DNA of 64,000 bases from Bacillus sp. REN10 (GTDB lineage Bacteria; Bacillota; Bacilli; Bacillales; Domibacillaceae): the NCBI RefSeq assembly GCF_016820555.1, contig NZ_JADHDW010000001.1, positions 372,001-436,000 on the forward strand. The letters run 5' to 3'. The notes beneath the pieces are model-generated. The model was not told the DNA's origin, did no database searches, and saw only the letters and a program-made list of their open reading frames with translations. The position numbers and the translations under genes are program-made. Shown piece after piece: positions 45,506 to 54,791 of this stretch. The stretch's first letter is position 1. Each line of letters starts with the position of its first letter.

Positions 45506-46036
45506 ATGACGACCATTTTTATGACGGGATTTATGGGAACAGGCAAAACGACTATCGGCCAATTACTAGCTGATCAACTACAAATGCCAGTGATTGATAC
45601 GGATGTTTATATTGAGCAGCAAGAAGGGATCACGATTGCTGAGATTTTTGAACAAAAAGGGGAAGCTTATTTTCGAGAGTTAGAGACGGCTGTTCTTGAA
45701 AAATTAAGCACAAACGAACAGAAAGTCGTGACAACAGGCGGCGGCATTATTATGAAAGAAAAGAACCGACAGCTAATGAAGCAATGTGGGACCGTTGTTT
45801 TTCTAGAAACCGATTTAGCAGTGATTTTTGAGCGGCTGAGAGGGGATACGAGCCGACCCCTTATTCAAAATCAAGAACGATCCCGCATTGAAGAACTGTA
45901 TGAAAGCAGGCTACCACTGTATAGAGAAGCAGCAGATGTCATTATTCATACAACGAATCAAACAGCTGAACAAGTAGCACAAGAAGTGATGCAACGTTTA
46001 AATCTTAAAAGAAACGGAGAAACTAACACCGTCTAA
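45506..46036 (+). CDS. aroK: Shikimate kinase AroK
   Basis: A 176-residue kinase that phosphorylates shikimate in aromatic amino-acid synthesis. The P-loop is GFMGTGKTT (residues 8-16), the shikimate-binding D in VIDTDVYIE, the GGG in VTTGGGIIM, and the lid RGDTSRPLI. AAGGGAGAT lies upstream of the ATG. It sits between comG and yqzE as in B. subtilis. A second gene of the same pathway, aroQ, is at 61.2 kb. Confidence 0.95.
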   Translation: MTTIFMTGFMGTGKTTIGQLLADQLQMPVIDTDVYIEQQEGITIAEIFEQKGEAYFRELETAVLEKLSTNEQKVVTTGGGIIMKEKNRQLMKQCGTVVFLETDLAVIFERLRGDTSRPLIQNQERSRIEELYESRLPLYREAADVIIHTTNQTAEQVAQEVMQRLNLKRNGETNTV

Positions 46037-46052
46037 TAGGAGGTGTGGCCGT

Positions 46053-46232
46053 TTGTCTATCTATGAACTTATTCGCTATTCCACTCACAAAATTTTAGCT
46101 TATTTAAATGAACCGAAACAAGAGAGAAAAGAAAAACGGCAACGCCGGAAAACAGAGAGACCAGCCTTTTCATCCAGATGGTTTGGTGTTGTACCTTGGG
46201 CTCTCCGTCAGTTGTTTCGGAAAAGTGGATAG
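46053..46232 (+). CDS. yqzE: YqzE family small protein
   Basis: A 59-residue basic protein beginning MSIYELIRYSTHKILAYLN, with a Lys/Arg/Glu-rich middle (PKQERKEKRQRRKTERP) and a hydrophobic RWFGVVPWALRQLF end. It fits the YqzE family found between aroK and yqhG in Bacillus. TTG 46053 follows AGGAGGTG by seven bases, a strong site. In B. subtilis the gene belongs to the ComK regulon, though its role is unclear. Its stop codon directly abuts the stop codon of the convergent yqhG. Confidence 0.82.
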   Translation: MSIYELIRYSTHKILAYLNEPKQERKEKRQRRKTERPAFSSRWFGVVPWALRQLFRKSG

Positions 46233-47021
46233 TCAGTGACTTGGCGGGATCAAATAAATGATTCCGCCATTTACAATGTCCACTTTAATTTTTGGTTCAT
46301 ACCGTTTTCTTAATGCATCTTTCTCAAGGAAAAAAGCTTCCGGTTTTTCTTCTTCTCCTTCATAAAATGATGTCAATAAGGAAAGCTCTTCCTCCCATCT
46401 TCTAATCGCTTCGTTCGCCCAGTCTTGATGTTCATGTTGCAGTTGAGATTTTAGAAATTGTTGAATTCGTCGCACGCCGCTTAACGGTTTAATTAAAGGG
46501 GTAATGGTAAATGAGAAATCTGGAATTTTTCCTAAGAGTGATTTTCGTTCAAGCAAGTCCATAAATTGTTCTTCAATATAACCATTAATTAAATTCAGTC
46601 CGAGTGAATGAAACTGTTCTTTTTTTCGATCCGCTTCATAAGCGACTTTCACATTGGCAAGAAGCCAAGGATGAAGCGCTTGCTGATGAGTGGTTGGCGA
46701 TTGTTCATAAAGGCGGATGAACCCAGCATGTTTTTTGGCTGATTGAAAAATTTGCTGCAGACGCGGAGCTCCGAAATGAACAACTTCTCCTTCGAGGGGC
46801 TCTTGAACTTCTTTCTGGTTAGTAATTAATGTCAATGAGAGCGGTTCGCCCATTAACCCGGTTTTTTCAATATAATGCCAATAAAAAGGGCGGTTCATTA
46901 GTTCCTTGTCCAATTCAGGCGTTAATTGAACCTTCATGAAATAAGGTTTTTTTTCTACAATTGAACATTGTGCCATATGAAAATATTGTTCAAGAAATTG
47001 ATGAATTTCGTTTGTGTGCAA
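46233..47021 (-). CDS. yqhG: YqhG family protein
   Basis: A 262-residue cytosolic protein with no recognisable catalytic motif, matching YqhG by position and size. It contains HFGAPRLQQIFQSAKKHAGF and a C-terminal EEEKPEAFFLEKDALRKRYEP segment that ends in a beta-strand-like VDIVNGGIIYLIPP. It overlaps the 3' end of the upstream helicase gene by 32 bases, so the two are cotranscribed and probably act together. Confidence 0.85.
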   Translation of the reverse strand: MHTNEIHQFLEQYFHMAQCSIVEKKPYFMKVQLTPELDKELMNRPFYWHYIEKTGLMGEPLSLTLITNQKEVQEPLEGEVVHFGAPRLQQIFQSAKKHAGFIRLYEQSPTTHQQALHPWLLANVKVAYEADRKKEQFHSLGLNLINGYIEEQFMDLLERKSLLGKIPDFSFTITPLIKPLSGVRRIQQFLKSQLQHEHQDWANEAIRRWEEELSLLTSFYEGEEEKPEAFFLEKDALRKRYEPKIKVDIVNGGIIYLIPPSH

Positions 47022-48690
47022 TAATCTCTTCCTCCTTTTTCCATTCGTTTGCTAATTCAAATGCCGCTTCGAAATTTCTCATTTTAATTTGCAATTCACC
47101 TTCTGTTTTCGAATGCTGAAAAATATCTGTCAAATGCTCTTGCATATTAGGGATCTCCATTTTTGTTAAAATATCATCTAGTTCGCCGATGGCTTGCTCG
47201 AATAGATGAATTTTTTCGTATAATAGCTGCAAAATTCGGTCTTCAATGGTATCTTTGATCGAAAAGTTATAAATATGCACGTCTTTTGTTTGACCGAAAC
47301 GATGAATACGTCCAATTCTTTGCTCAAGCCTCATTGGATTCCATGGAAGATCAAAGTTAATGAGATGATGACAAAATTGTAAGTTTAAACCTTCGCCGCC
47401 TGCTTCTGTGGCAATTAATACTTGGGCGTGATTTTTAAATAACTCTTTCATCCAATCTTTTTTTCCGCGTTTGAATCCGCCACGGAATGGTACTGAGCTG
47501 ATACCATGCTGTTTAAAAAACCACTGCAGATAAAGCTGAGTGGCTCGATATTCCGTGAAAACAATGACTTTATCATCAATGGATTGAATGAGTTCCAATG
47601 CTTTTTGAGCTTTCGAATTATGAGAGAGCCCTTCAATCGCGGCCAGCACGTTATGGAAACTTTCAGGCAATGCTTCGGAGTGTTGCATCCATTGATCGGC
47701 CATATTTTTTAATGTATAAAACACTGCTTCTTTACTGCTACAAGCTTCCCGTTGCAAAGTGAGTAAAGAAAATGAGTGACCGATTTGTTCTGGATGTTGG
47801 CGAATAAATGTTTCCAGTACTTCATAAAGAGCACGTTCCTCTTCGGTAAATTCCACTTGAACATTTTCTACTTTCCTTGCTGTCCATTCCACTCCTGTAT
47901 CTTGCCGGCGATGGCGAACCATTACTTTGTCCATTAATTTCATTAAATGCTGATGGTTTTGTACTTGGCGATCCCCTTTTTTAAATTGTTCACTGAACTG
48001 TGTTTCGCTTCCTAAATGGCCCGGCTTTAATAAGGAAACGAGATGAAACATCTCATCGAGGCGATTTTGAATCGGGGTGGCGGTTAACAATAAACAAAAT
48101 TTCTTTTTTAAATGCCGAACAAATTGATAGTTTTTCGTTTTATGATTTTTTAGTTTATGGGCTTCATCAATGATGACCAAATCATATTCTTGTTCATAAA
48201 TTTTCTCTTTATGGGGACTTCTTTTCGCCATATCAATAGAGGAGATTACAATATCATATTGATCCCAAGCGTATGATTTGTGTTGAGCGACGGCAGGGAT
48301 ATAAAATTTTTGATTCATTTCACTTGTCCACTGCGAGACGAGGGAAGCAGGAGTTAAAATCAATACCTTTTTTACTAATCCGCGAATTAAGTATTCTTTC
48401 AAGATCAATCCTGCTTCTATCGTTTTTCCAAGCCCCACCTCATCTGCCAAAATAGCTTTTCCGTTCATTTCCTCAATCACTTTTCTAGCCGCTTCTAGCT
48501 GATGAGGCAAGGGCGCAAGGTCCGGTAAGAGCTCAGGGGCTAACAATCCTTCAAAATCATTAACTAACATTCGTGTTTCCATTTTTGTAGCTGATTGAAA
48601 AAGAGGCCAGCTTCCCCATGGGCCGTCTTGGTTAAACCTTTTTTCAAGTTCTTCTCCCCACTCTTCATTAAACAGTATGTCTATGCTCAT
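46990..48690 (-). CDS. yqhH: SNF2-family DNA/RNA helicase-like ATPase YqhH
   Basis: A 566-residue SNF2 ATPase. Motif I is LADEVGLGKTIEAG, motif Ia LILTPASLV, motif II VIIDEAHKLKN, motif III LLLTATPIQN, motif V ATEAGGEGLNLQFC and motif VI RIGRIHRFGQ. Such proteins translocate on double-stranded DNA or remodel RNA polymerase complexes, as RapA does. I chose ATG 48690 after AAAGGAG on the minus strand. With yqhG it forms a two-gene operon diverging from the gcv operon. Confidence 0.92.
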   Translation of the reverse strand: MSIDILFNEEWGEELEKRFNQDGPWGSWPLFQSATKMETRMLVNDFEGLLAPELLPDLAPLPHQLEAARKVIEEMNGKAILADEVGLGKTIEAGLILKEYLIRGLVKKVLILTPASLVSQWTSEMNQKFYIPAVAQHKSYAWDQYDIVISSIDMAKRSPHKEKIYEQEYDLVIIDEAHKLKNHKTKNYQFVRHLKKKFCLLLTATPIQNRLDEMFHLVSLLKPGHLGSETQFSEQFKKGDRQVQNHQHLMKLMDKVMVRHRRQDTGVEWTARKVENVQVEFTEEERALYEVLETFIRQHPEQIGHSFSLLTLQREACSSKEAVFYTLKNMADQWMQHSEALPESFHNVLAAIEGLSHNSKAQKALELIQSIDDKVIVFTEYRATQLYLQWFFKQHGISSVPFRGGFKRGKKDWMKELFKNHAQVLIATEAGGEGLNLQFCHHLINFDLPWNPMRLEQRIGRIHRFGQTKDVHIYNFSIKDTIEDRILQLLYEKIHLFEQAIGELDDILTKMEIPNMQEHLTDIFQHSKTEGELQIKMRNFEAAFELANEWKKEEEIIAHKRNSSIS

Positions 48691-48852
48691 CTGCAAAACT
48701 CCTTTATAAAAATGATTGCGAACCTTTCATCATTAATGGTAGGATGTAATTGAACAAAATATTATGTCATTTCGCAAAAACCGAACGATAATCATCTGGA
48801 ATATGCGGATGTTCATAGTATGCCCATTTTTAAATTTAATATTGCGAATGAA

Positions 48853-49015
48853 GGCAAGGGGAGAGACTGTGTATGCAGCGCCGAAGGAGCAAACAAGTCA
48901 TTTGTGAATCTCTCAGGCAAAAGAACTCTTGTTGGACGCACCTCTGGAGAGTGTTTCGTTCACGAAACCACCAAAGAAGACAGCCTGTTCATTCAGGGTA
49001 AACTTTCAGGTTCAA
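48853..49015 (+). ncRNA. Tandem glycine riboswitch upstream of gcvT
   Basis: Two glycine aptamers in series. The first begins GGGGAGAGACTG near 48858 and contains GCGCCGAAGGAGCAA and AATCTCTCAGGCAAAAG. The second begins CCTCTGGAGAG near 48941 and contains CACCAAAGAAGAC and AAACTTTCAGG. These motifs and the tandem order are diagnostic of glycine riboswitches. An intrinsic terminator follows, so glycine binding should allow read-through into the glycine cleavage genes. It occupies most of the 441-bp gap. Confidence 0.95.
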
Positions 49016-49016
49016 G

Positions 49017-49056
49017 GACAGAGAACAACTTTTATAAGCTGTTCTCTGTCTTTTTT
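49017..49056 (+). terminator. Expression-platform terminator of the glycine riboswitch
   Basis: GACAGAGAACA pairs perfectly with TGTTCTCTGTC, followed by six T. It starts right after the second aptamer and ends 75 bases before gcvT. Confidence 0.9.
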
Positions 49057-49131
49057 GTATGGAAGCGCCTAAATGAAGAGGGAAGCAACATGAAATGTTA
49101 CACGAAAATCAATAATTAAGGGGGAAGGCTA

Positions 49132-50235
49132 ATGGGAGACTTAAAACGTACACCGCTGTTTGAAGTATATAAACAATCTGGTGGAAAAACGATTGATTTT
49201 GGTGGATGGGAGCTTCCTGTTCAATTCTCAAGCATTAAAGAAGAGCATGAAGCGGTCCGAACGAAAGCAGGATTGTTTGATGTATCTCATATGGGAGAGA
49301 TCACAGTCAAAGGCAAAGACTCGCTTATGTATCTCCAAAAAATGATGACCAATGATCTTTCCAAATTGACACCTAATGGTGCTATTTATACAGCAATGTG
49401 CTATGAAGACGGTGGAACAGTCGATGACTTGCTTGTTTATATGCTAGACGAAGAGGATTATTTACTTGTTGTGAATGCTGCTAACACAGAAAAAGATTTT
49501 GATTGGTTGAAGCAGCACGAAGAAGGAGAAGTTCATATCGAAAATGTGTCTAATGATTGGGCGCAGCTTGCTTTGCAAGGACCCTTAGCAGAAAGCGTGC
49601 TTCAAAAGCTTGTCAAAGAAACCGATTTAAGTGAAATTAAATTTTTTAAATTCCGTCAAGACGTGATGGTCAATGGAGTATCAGCGCTTGTTTCACGCAC
49701 AGGCTATACAGGAGAAGATGGCTTTGAAATTTATTGCCAAAGCGCTGATGCTGCTAAACTATGGGAAACGATTTTGGCGGCTGGAGAAGAAGAAGGTGTG
49801 CGCCCTTGCGGCTTAGGTGCTCGCGATACCCTTCGCTTTGAAGCTAACTTAGCGTTATACGGACAGGAATTATCAAAAGATATTTCACCAATTGAAGCGA
49901 ATCTTGGCTTTGCGGTGAAAACAAACAAGGATTTCTTTATCGGGATCGAAGTCTTAACCGCCCAAAAAGAAAACGGTCCAGCGCGCAAACTCGTCGGACT
50001 AGAAATGACGGAACGCGGTATTCCCCGTCATGGCTATCCGGTATACGCTAACAATGGAGAAGAAATTGGATGGGTGACAACAGGTACACAATCACCGACG
50101 TTAAAGAAAAATATTGGGCTTGCTTTATTAAAATCGGAACACATCTCCATGGATACAGAAGTGTTTGTCGAAATTCGCGGCAAAAAATTAGCAGCGAAAT
50201 TAGTAAAGACACCATTTTATAAACGATCAAATTAG
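49132..50235 (+). CDS. gcvT: Glycine cleavage system aminomethyltransferase GcvT
   Basis: A 367-residue T-protein that transfers the one-carbon unit from the H-protein to tetrahydrofolate. Conserved segments include [34 protein letters not shown] and the catalytic-region [29 protein letters not shown] precedes the ATG. It is the first gene of gcvT-gcvPA-gcvPB; the H-protein is not encoded nearby, as in B. subtilis. Confidence 0.97.
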   Translation: MGDLKRTPLFEVYKQSGGKTIDFGGWELPVQFSSIKEEHEAVRTKAGLFDVSHMGEITVKGKDSLMYLQKMMTNDLSKLTPNGAIYTAMCYEDGGTVDDLLVYMLDEEDYLLVVNAANTEKDFDWLKQHEEGEVHIENVSNDWAQLALQGPLAESVLQKLVKETDLSEIKFFKFRQDVMVNGVSALVSRTGYTGEDGFEIYCQSADAAKLWETILAAGEEEGVRPCGLGARDTLRFEANLALYGQELSKDISPIEANLGFAVKTNKDFFIGIEVLTAQKENGPARKLVGLEMTERGIPRHGYPVYANNGEEIGWVTTGTQSPTLKKNIGLALLKSEHISMDTEVFVEIRGKKLAAKLVKTPFYKRSN

Positions 50236-50259
50236 AAGGATAGGAGAGGGGAGAAAGTG

Positions 50260-51606
50260 ATGAAGCATCGTTACTTACCAATGACAGAGGCTGATCAAAA
50301 AGAAATGCTTGCAACAATTGGCGTTCAAGCCATTGATGAATTATTTGAAGATATTCCAGAGAAAGTTCGCTTTCAAGGATTATACAATATTAAGGAAGCA
50401 AAAGCCGAGCCTGCTTTGAAAAAGGAGTTAAGTATACTCGCTGCGAAAAATGCTCATGCGAAACAATATACGTCCTTTTTAGGAGCGGGTGTGTATGATC
50501 ATTACGCTCCATCTATTGTCGATCATGTCATTTCGCGTTCCGAATTTTATACTGCTTATACACCGTATCAGCCGGAAATCTCCCAAGGAGAATTGCAGGC
50601 GATCTTTGAGTTCCAAACGATGATTTGCGAACTGACAGGCATGGATGTGGCGAACTCTTCGATGTATGACGGCGGAACAGCATTGGCAGAAGCGGCGATG
50701 CTAAGCGCGGGACAAACAAAAAGAAAGAAAGTGCTCGTATCAAAAACGGTTCATCCGGAATCTCGTGATGTGTTAAAAACGTATGCGAAAGGCCAAAATA
50801 TTGAAGTAGTAGAAATCCCTCATAAAAATGGAGTCACCGATATTGATCAATTAAACGCTCTTGTAGACGATGACACAGCGGCAGTCATTGTTCAATATCC
50901 AAACTTTTTTGGAGCGATTGAATCATTGCCGGCAGTAGAGAAATCCGCTCATGAGCATAAAGCGTTATTCGTCGTCTCAGCTAACCCGCTTTCACTTGGC
51001 GCATTAACGCCTCCTGGAAAGTTTGGGGCTGACATTGTAGTTGGTGACGCTCAGCCGTTTGGCATTCCAGCAAGCTTTGGCGGGCCGCACTGCGGTTACT
51101 TTGCGGTGACGAAAAAACTGATGCGTAAAGTGCCGGGCCGTTTAGTAGGTCAAACACATGATGACGAAGGCCGCCGAGGGTTTGTGCTGACGTTACAAGC
51201 GCGCGAGCAGCACATTCGCCGTGACAAAGCGACCTCTAATATTTGTTCGAATCAAGCCTTAAATGCACTGGCAGCGAGCGTAGCGATGACAGCTTTAGGG
51301 AAAAAGGGCATTAAAGAAATCGCTCTACAAAATTTGCAAAAAGCGAATTTTGCAAAAGAAACATTAAGACAACATGGGATAGAGATTGTGTTCGATGCCC
51401 CGATTTTTAATGAGTTTGTCGTTCGTTTACATCAACCAATTAAAGAAGTGAATCAACAATTATTCGAAAAAGGAATCATTGGCGGATACGACCTTGGTTT
51501 AACTTATCCAGGTCTTGAAAATTGTATGCTGATGGCTGTCACAGAATTGCGGACAAGAGAAGAAATCGAATTACTTGCGAAAGAATTGGGGGATATTCAT
51601 GAATAA
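50260..51606 (+). CDS. gcvPA: Glycine dehydrogenase (decarboxylating) subunit 1, GcvPA
   Basis: A 448-residue subunit of the PLP-dependent P-protein that decarboxylates glycine; Firmicutes split this enzyme in two. Family segments are [35 protein letters not shown] and [20 protein letters not shown]. It lacks the PLP lysine, which is on subunit 2. ATG 50260 follows GGAGAGGGGAG and gives the same length as B. subtilis GcvPA. Its end overlaps gcvPB by eight bases. Confidence 0.96.
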   Translation: MKHRYLPMTEADQKEMLATIGVQAIDELFEDIPEKVRFQGLYNIKEAKAEPALKKELSILAAKNAHAKQYTSFLGAGVYDHYAPSIVDHVISRSEFYTAYTPYQPEISQGELQAIFEFQTMICELTGMDVANSSMYDGGTALAEAAMLSAGQTKRKKVLVSKTVHPESRDVLKTYAKGQNIEVVEIPHKNGVTDIDQLNALVDDDTAAVIVQYPNFFGAIESLPAVEKSAHEHKALFVVSANPLSLGALTPPGKFGADIVVGDAQPFGIPASFGGPHCGYFAVTKKLMRKVPGRLVGQTHDDEGRRGFVLTLQAREQHIRRDKATSNICSNQALNALAASVAMTALGKKGIKEIALQNLQKANFAKETLRQHGIEIVFDAPIFNEFVVRLHQPIKEVNQQLFEKGIIGGYDLGLTYPGLENCMLMAVTELRTREEIELLAKELGDIHE

Positions 51607-53071
51607 CAACGACCAATTACTCATTTTTGAAATGTCTCAACCAGGCCGGATCGGCTATAGTTTGCCAGAACTAGATGTTCCTGAGCAAGATGTATTGACT
51701 TTGTTGCCTGCGGGCTTTTTGCGTGAGGAAGAGCCAGAGCTGCCTGAAGTATCAGAACTGGATATTATGCGTCATTACACAGCGCTGTCGAAAAGAAACC
51801 ATGGAGTAGACTCAGGCTTTTATCCGCTTGGCTCTTGTACGATGAAGTACAATCCGAAAATTAATGAAGATGTTGCTCGTTTTGATGGCTTTGCTCATAT
51901 TCACCCACTTCAGCAAGAAGAGACGGTTCAAGGCGCGCTGGAGTTAATGTATGATCTTCAAGAGCACTTGAAAGAAATCACAGGAATGGATGAAGTGACA
52001 TTGCAGCCAGCGGCCGGAGCGCAAGGTGAGTGGACGGGGCTGATGTTGATTCGGGCGTTCCATGAAGCGAATGGCGATTTTAACCGCACAAAAGTCATTG
52101 TTCCCGATTCCGCTCATGGAACGAATCCGGCGTCTGCGACAGTGGCTGGATTTGAAACGGTCACGGTAAAATCAGGCGAGGATGGGTTAGTGGATATAGA
52201 AGATTTAAAACGCGTTGTTGATGAAACGACAGCCGCTTTAATGTTAACGAACCCTAATACGCTTGGATTATTTGAAGAAAATATTTTAGAGATGGCGGAA
52301 ATTATTCATAGTGTAGGCGGAAAAGTCTATTATGATGGAGCGAATTTAAATGCTGTTTTATCAAAGGCTCGTCCTGGAGATATGGGCTTTGATGTGGTGC
52401 ATTTAAATTTGCATAAGACATTTACAGGCCCTCATGGTGGCGGCGGACCAGGGTCGGGTCCTGTAGGCGTGAAGGCGGATTTAATCCCATTCTTGCCGAA
52501 GCCTGTTCTTGTGAAAGAAGGAGAGGCGTACCGGTTTGACTATGATCGCCCGCAAGCGATCGGACGTGTGAAGCCTTATTATGGGAACTTCGGTATCAAT
52601 GTTCGAGCTTATACGTATATTCGTTCTATGGGACCAGATGGGTTAAAAGCAGTAACGGAATATGCGGTATTAAATGCGAACTACATGATGCGCCGTTTAG
52701 CTCCGTATTTTGATCTGCCGTTTGACCGTCATTGTAAGCATGAGTTTGTTTTAAGTGGAAAGCGCCAGAAAAAACTTGGTGTCCGCACGTTAGATATCGC
52801 GAAGCGCTTGCTTGATTTTGGCTATCATCCGCCAACCATTTACTTCCCGTTGAACGTTGAGGAATGTATTATGATTGAGCCGACAGAAACAGAATCGAAA
52901 GAAACGTTAGATGCTTTTATTGATGCGATGATCCAAATTGCGAAAGAAGCGGAAGAAAACCCAGAGGTGGTGCAAGAAGCCCCTCATACGACAGTGGTTG
53001 GCCGTCTAGATGAAACAACAGCGGCCCGCAAGCCGGTCCTTCGTTATGAAAGACCGCTGCAAAACGCCTAA
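51599..53071 (+). CDS. gcvPB: Glycine dehydrogenase (decarboxylating) subunit 2, GcvPB
   Basis: A 490-residue PLP-binding subunit of the P-protein. The PLP lysine is K273 in [16 protein letters not shown], followed by the glycine-rich GPGSGPVGV loop. Other motifs are SHGTNPASA-like [17 protein letters not shown] and [13 protein letters not shown] 51599 lies inside the end of gcvPA after TTGGGGGAT, which suggests stoichiometric coupled translation. A terminator closes the operon. Confidence 0.96.
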   Translation: MNNNDQLLIFEMSQPGRIGYSLPELDVPEQDVLTLLPAGFLREEEPELPEVSELDIMRHYTALSKRNHGVDSGFYPLGSCTMKYNPKINEDVARFDGFAHIHPLQQEETVQGALELMYDLQEHLKEITGMDEVTLQPAAGAQGEWTGLMLIRAFHEANGDFNRTKVIVPDSAHGTNPASATVAGFETVTVKSGEDGLVDIEDLKRVVDETTAALMLTNPNTLGLFEENILEMAEIIHSVGGKVYYDGANLNAVLSKARPGDMGFDVVHLNLHKTFTGPHGGGGPGSGPVGVKADLIPFLPKPVLVKEGEAYRFDYDRPQAIGRVKPYYGNFGINVRAYTYIRSMGPDGLKAVTEYAVLNANYMMRRLAPYFDLPFDRHCKHEFVLSGKRQKKLGVRTLDIAKRLLDFGYHPPTIYFPLNVEECIMIEPTETESKETLDAFIDAMIQIAKEAEENPEVVQEAPHTTVVGRLDETTAARKPVLRYERPLQNA

Positions 53072-53077
53072 TCATAA

Positions 53078-53107
53078 TAAAAACTGCCTCGTGTGGGCAG
53101 TTTTTAT
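53078..53107. terminator. Bidirectional terminator between gcvPB and yqhL
   Basis: AAAAACTGCC pairs with GGGCAGTTTTT over a 6-nt loop. Confidence 0.9.
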
Positions 53108-53496
53108 TTGCTTTTTACTTTTCCTGTCCATTTCTTGAAGCCGCCTTCAAGATGGCTAATATCATTGTAACCTTTTTTATGTAACATGATGGCAGCCCGT
53201 CCGCTTCGCATGCCGCTTTGGCAATAGAGATAAACTGGTTTATCAGGGCGAATTTCCTTCATGCGTGTTTTTAATTGGCTCATCGGAATATTTCGCGCAC
53301 CTAAGATGTGGCCCGCTTCAAATTCGTTTGGCTCACGGACATCAATGAGCTGAGCTTTACGGTAACCTTTAATGAACTCTTCCTGTGAAAGTGGCGTGAC
53401 CGCTTTTTTCTGGGAAAAATACATATATAAAGTGTACAAAATAATGATGCCCAAGATAGTGGCAATGGTATACAGCAACGTATACACTCCTTTCAA
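53104..53496 (-). CDS. yqhL: Membrane-anchored rhodanese-like protein YqhL
   Basis: A 130-residue protein: one N-terminal transmembrane helix (residues 4-27) and a rhodanese domain (about 38-125) with the active-site loop C92-QSGMRS in LYCQSGMRSGRAA and the CH2A-like IDVREPNEFEAGHI. It could transfer sulfane sulfur or read redox state at the membrane. ATG with AAGGAGTG upstream on the minus strand. Position before lipM matches B. subtilis yqhL. Confidence 0.9.
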   Translation of the reverse strand: MKGVYTLLYTIATILGIIILYTLYMYFSQKKAVTPLSQEEFIKGYRKAQLIDVREPNEFEAGHILGARNIPMSQLKTRMKEIRPDKPVYLYCQSGMRSGRAAIMLHKKGYNDISHLEGGFKKWTGKVKSK

Positions 53497-53652
53497 GTAA
53501 AATAGCGCTATGACCTATTATAAACTTGCTTTAATTAAGAATCAAAAGAAATTAAATCAATGTGTCCATTTTTGAACAGGGCTTTGTTTTTTTAGCTCGT
53601 ATTTGATAGACTGTATGAGGGAATTTACAAACGAAAAAGGCGTGCATGGATC

Positions 53653-54489
53653 ATGAAAAAAGAAGTATGGAAGTTTATTGATTCTGGTCATCGTTCAGCT
53701 AGTTATAACATGGCGATGGATGAAGCATTGCTCGATTGGCATAGTCAAGGAAAGATCCCGCCAGTGATCCGTTTCTACGGTTGGGATCCAGCTGCACTAT
53801 CAATTGGGTATTTTCAAAAAGTAGAAAAAGAAATTAATATGGAAGCGGTCAAGAAGCATGGGCTTGGGTTTGTGCGACGTCCAACAGGCGGCAGAGGCGT
53901 TCTTCATGAGCATGAATTAACTTATAGTGTGATTGTGTCCGAAGAGCATACAAACATGCCTACGGGCGTTACAGAGGCCTATCGCGTTATTTCAGAAGGG
54001 ATCTTAAAGGGGTTCCACCATCTCGGCTTGGAAGCTTATTTTGCTGTGCCTAAAACCGAAGAGGAGAAAAGTGCGTTGAAAAATCCGCGTTCTTCCGTCT
54101 GCTTTGATGCACCGAGTTGGTATGAGTTAGTTGTAGAAGGTCGAAAAGTTGCTGGAAGTGCTCAAACAAGGCAAAAAGGTGTCATTTTGCAGCACGGCTC
54201 CATTTTATTGGATTTGGATGAGGATAAGCTATTTAGTCTGTTTCATTATCCAAATGAACGCGTGAAAGAGAGAATGCAAAAAGCGTTTAAAAATAAAGCG
54301 GTAGCGATCAATCATATCAGCTCTGAAACCATTACATTGGACATGGCTCGCCAGGCGTTTAAGCGAGGTTTTGAGGATGGTCTGTCCATCGAATTAGAAC
54401 CGCTGGAACTATCGGATGAACAGTTGGCCTATGTTGAAAAGATTGCCAAAGAGCGCTATGAGTCAGATGAATGGAACTTTAGACGATAA
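53653..54489 (+). CDS. lipM: Octanoyltransferase LipM
   Basis: A 278-residue enzyme that moves octanoate from acyl-carrier protein to the glycine cleavage H-protein, the first step of lipoic acid synthesis. The acyl-thioester Cys is C150 ([13 protein letters not shown]) and the family Lys K165 (GRKVAGSAQ); the [18 protein letters not shown] signature is clear. It adjoins the gcv operon, whose H-protein is the lipoyl acceptor. The start is ATG 53653; no strong ribosome-binding site is seen. Confidence 0.95.
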   Translation: MKKEVWKFIDSGHRSASYNMAMDEALLDWHSQGKIPPVIRFYGWDPAALSIGYFQKVEKEINMEAVKKHGLGFVRRPTGGRGVLHEHELTYSVIVSEEHTNMPTGVTEAYRVISEGILKGFHHLGLEAYFAVPKTEEEKSALKNPRSSVCFDAPSWYELVVEGRKVAGSAQTRQKGVILQHGSILLDLDEDKLFSLFHYPNERVKERMQKAFKNKAVAINHISSETITLDMARQAFKRGFEDGLSIELEPLELSDEQLAYVEKIAKERYESDEWNFRR

Positions 54490-54632
54490 GTGACTGTACG
54501 GTTCGATCATGCTTTCGCGCAAAGACGAAAAAATTTTTTGACGCAACCTTGAAAATTATTCTTTTAGCCGGATTATCATTTGTTTTTCTAATGAAATCTC
54601 TCTTTTTCCGGCAAATACAGCAGTTTAGTAGC

Positions 54633-54661
54633 TTGACAAAAAAATGTTTTTAACTCAATAT
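54633..54661 (+). promoter_or_regulatory. nrdJ: Candidate nrdJ promoter
   Basis: Consensus TTGACA (54633-54638), a 17-bp spacer and CAATAT (54656-54661). The -10 is weak and lies inside the first NrdR-like box, which fits a repressible promoter. Confidence 0.55.
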
Positions 54662-54668
54662 GTAGTAA
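54653..54668 (+). promoter_or_regulatory. nrdJ: NrdR-like box 1
   Basis: ACTCAATATGTAGTAA matches the NrdR consensus ACACWATATATWGTGT at most positions and overlaps the candidate -10. Confidence 0.6.
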
Positions 54669-54676
54669 TGTAAACA

Positions 54677-54716
54677 CTAGAACAAACACAATATATTGTG
54701 TTTGTTCTAGTTTTTT
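54677..54716 (+). promoter_or_regulatory. nrdJ: NrdR box 2 nested in a 34-bp perfect palindrome with T6 tail
   Basis: ACACAATATATTGTGT (54686-54701) is a consensus NrdR box, centred 33 bp from box 1, about three helical turns. It is the core of a 34-bp perfect palindrome from CTAGAACAA (54677) to TTGTTCTAG (54710), followed by TTTTTT. As DNA it suits the ATP/dATP-sensing repressor NrdR; as RNA it has the form of an intrinsic terminator lying after the promoter and before nrdJ. Confidence 0.8.
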
Positions 54717-54791
54717 ATCAAAATATATGGGTATACAATTAAGAACTGCTAAGAACTACCAAGAAAATTGTATAGAAAAGGAGTTGTCCAT

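Noticed and set aside
48820-49119. Open frame of 99 codons upstream of gcvT
   Set aside because: It lies across the glycine riboswitch and its terminator; codon content follows the RNA motifs, and there is no ribosome-binding site or protein likeness.
54490-54791. Cobalamin riboswitch ahead of the B12-dependent nrdJ
   Set aside because: No B12-box (GCCACTG-type) sequence or room for the large aptamer was found; NrdR boxes explain the region.
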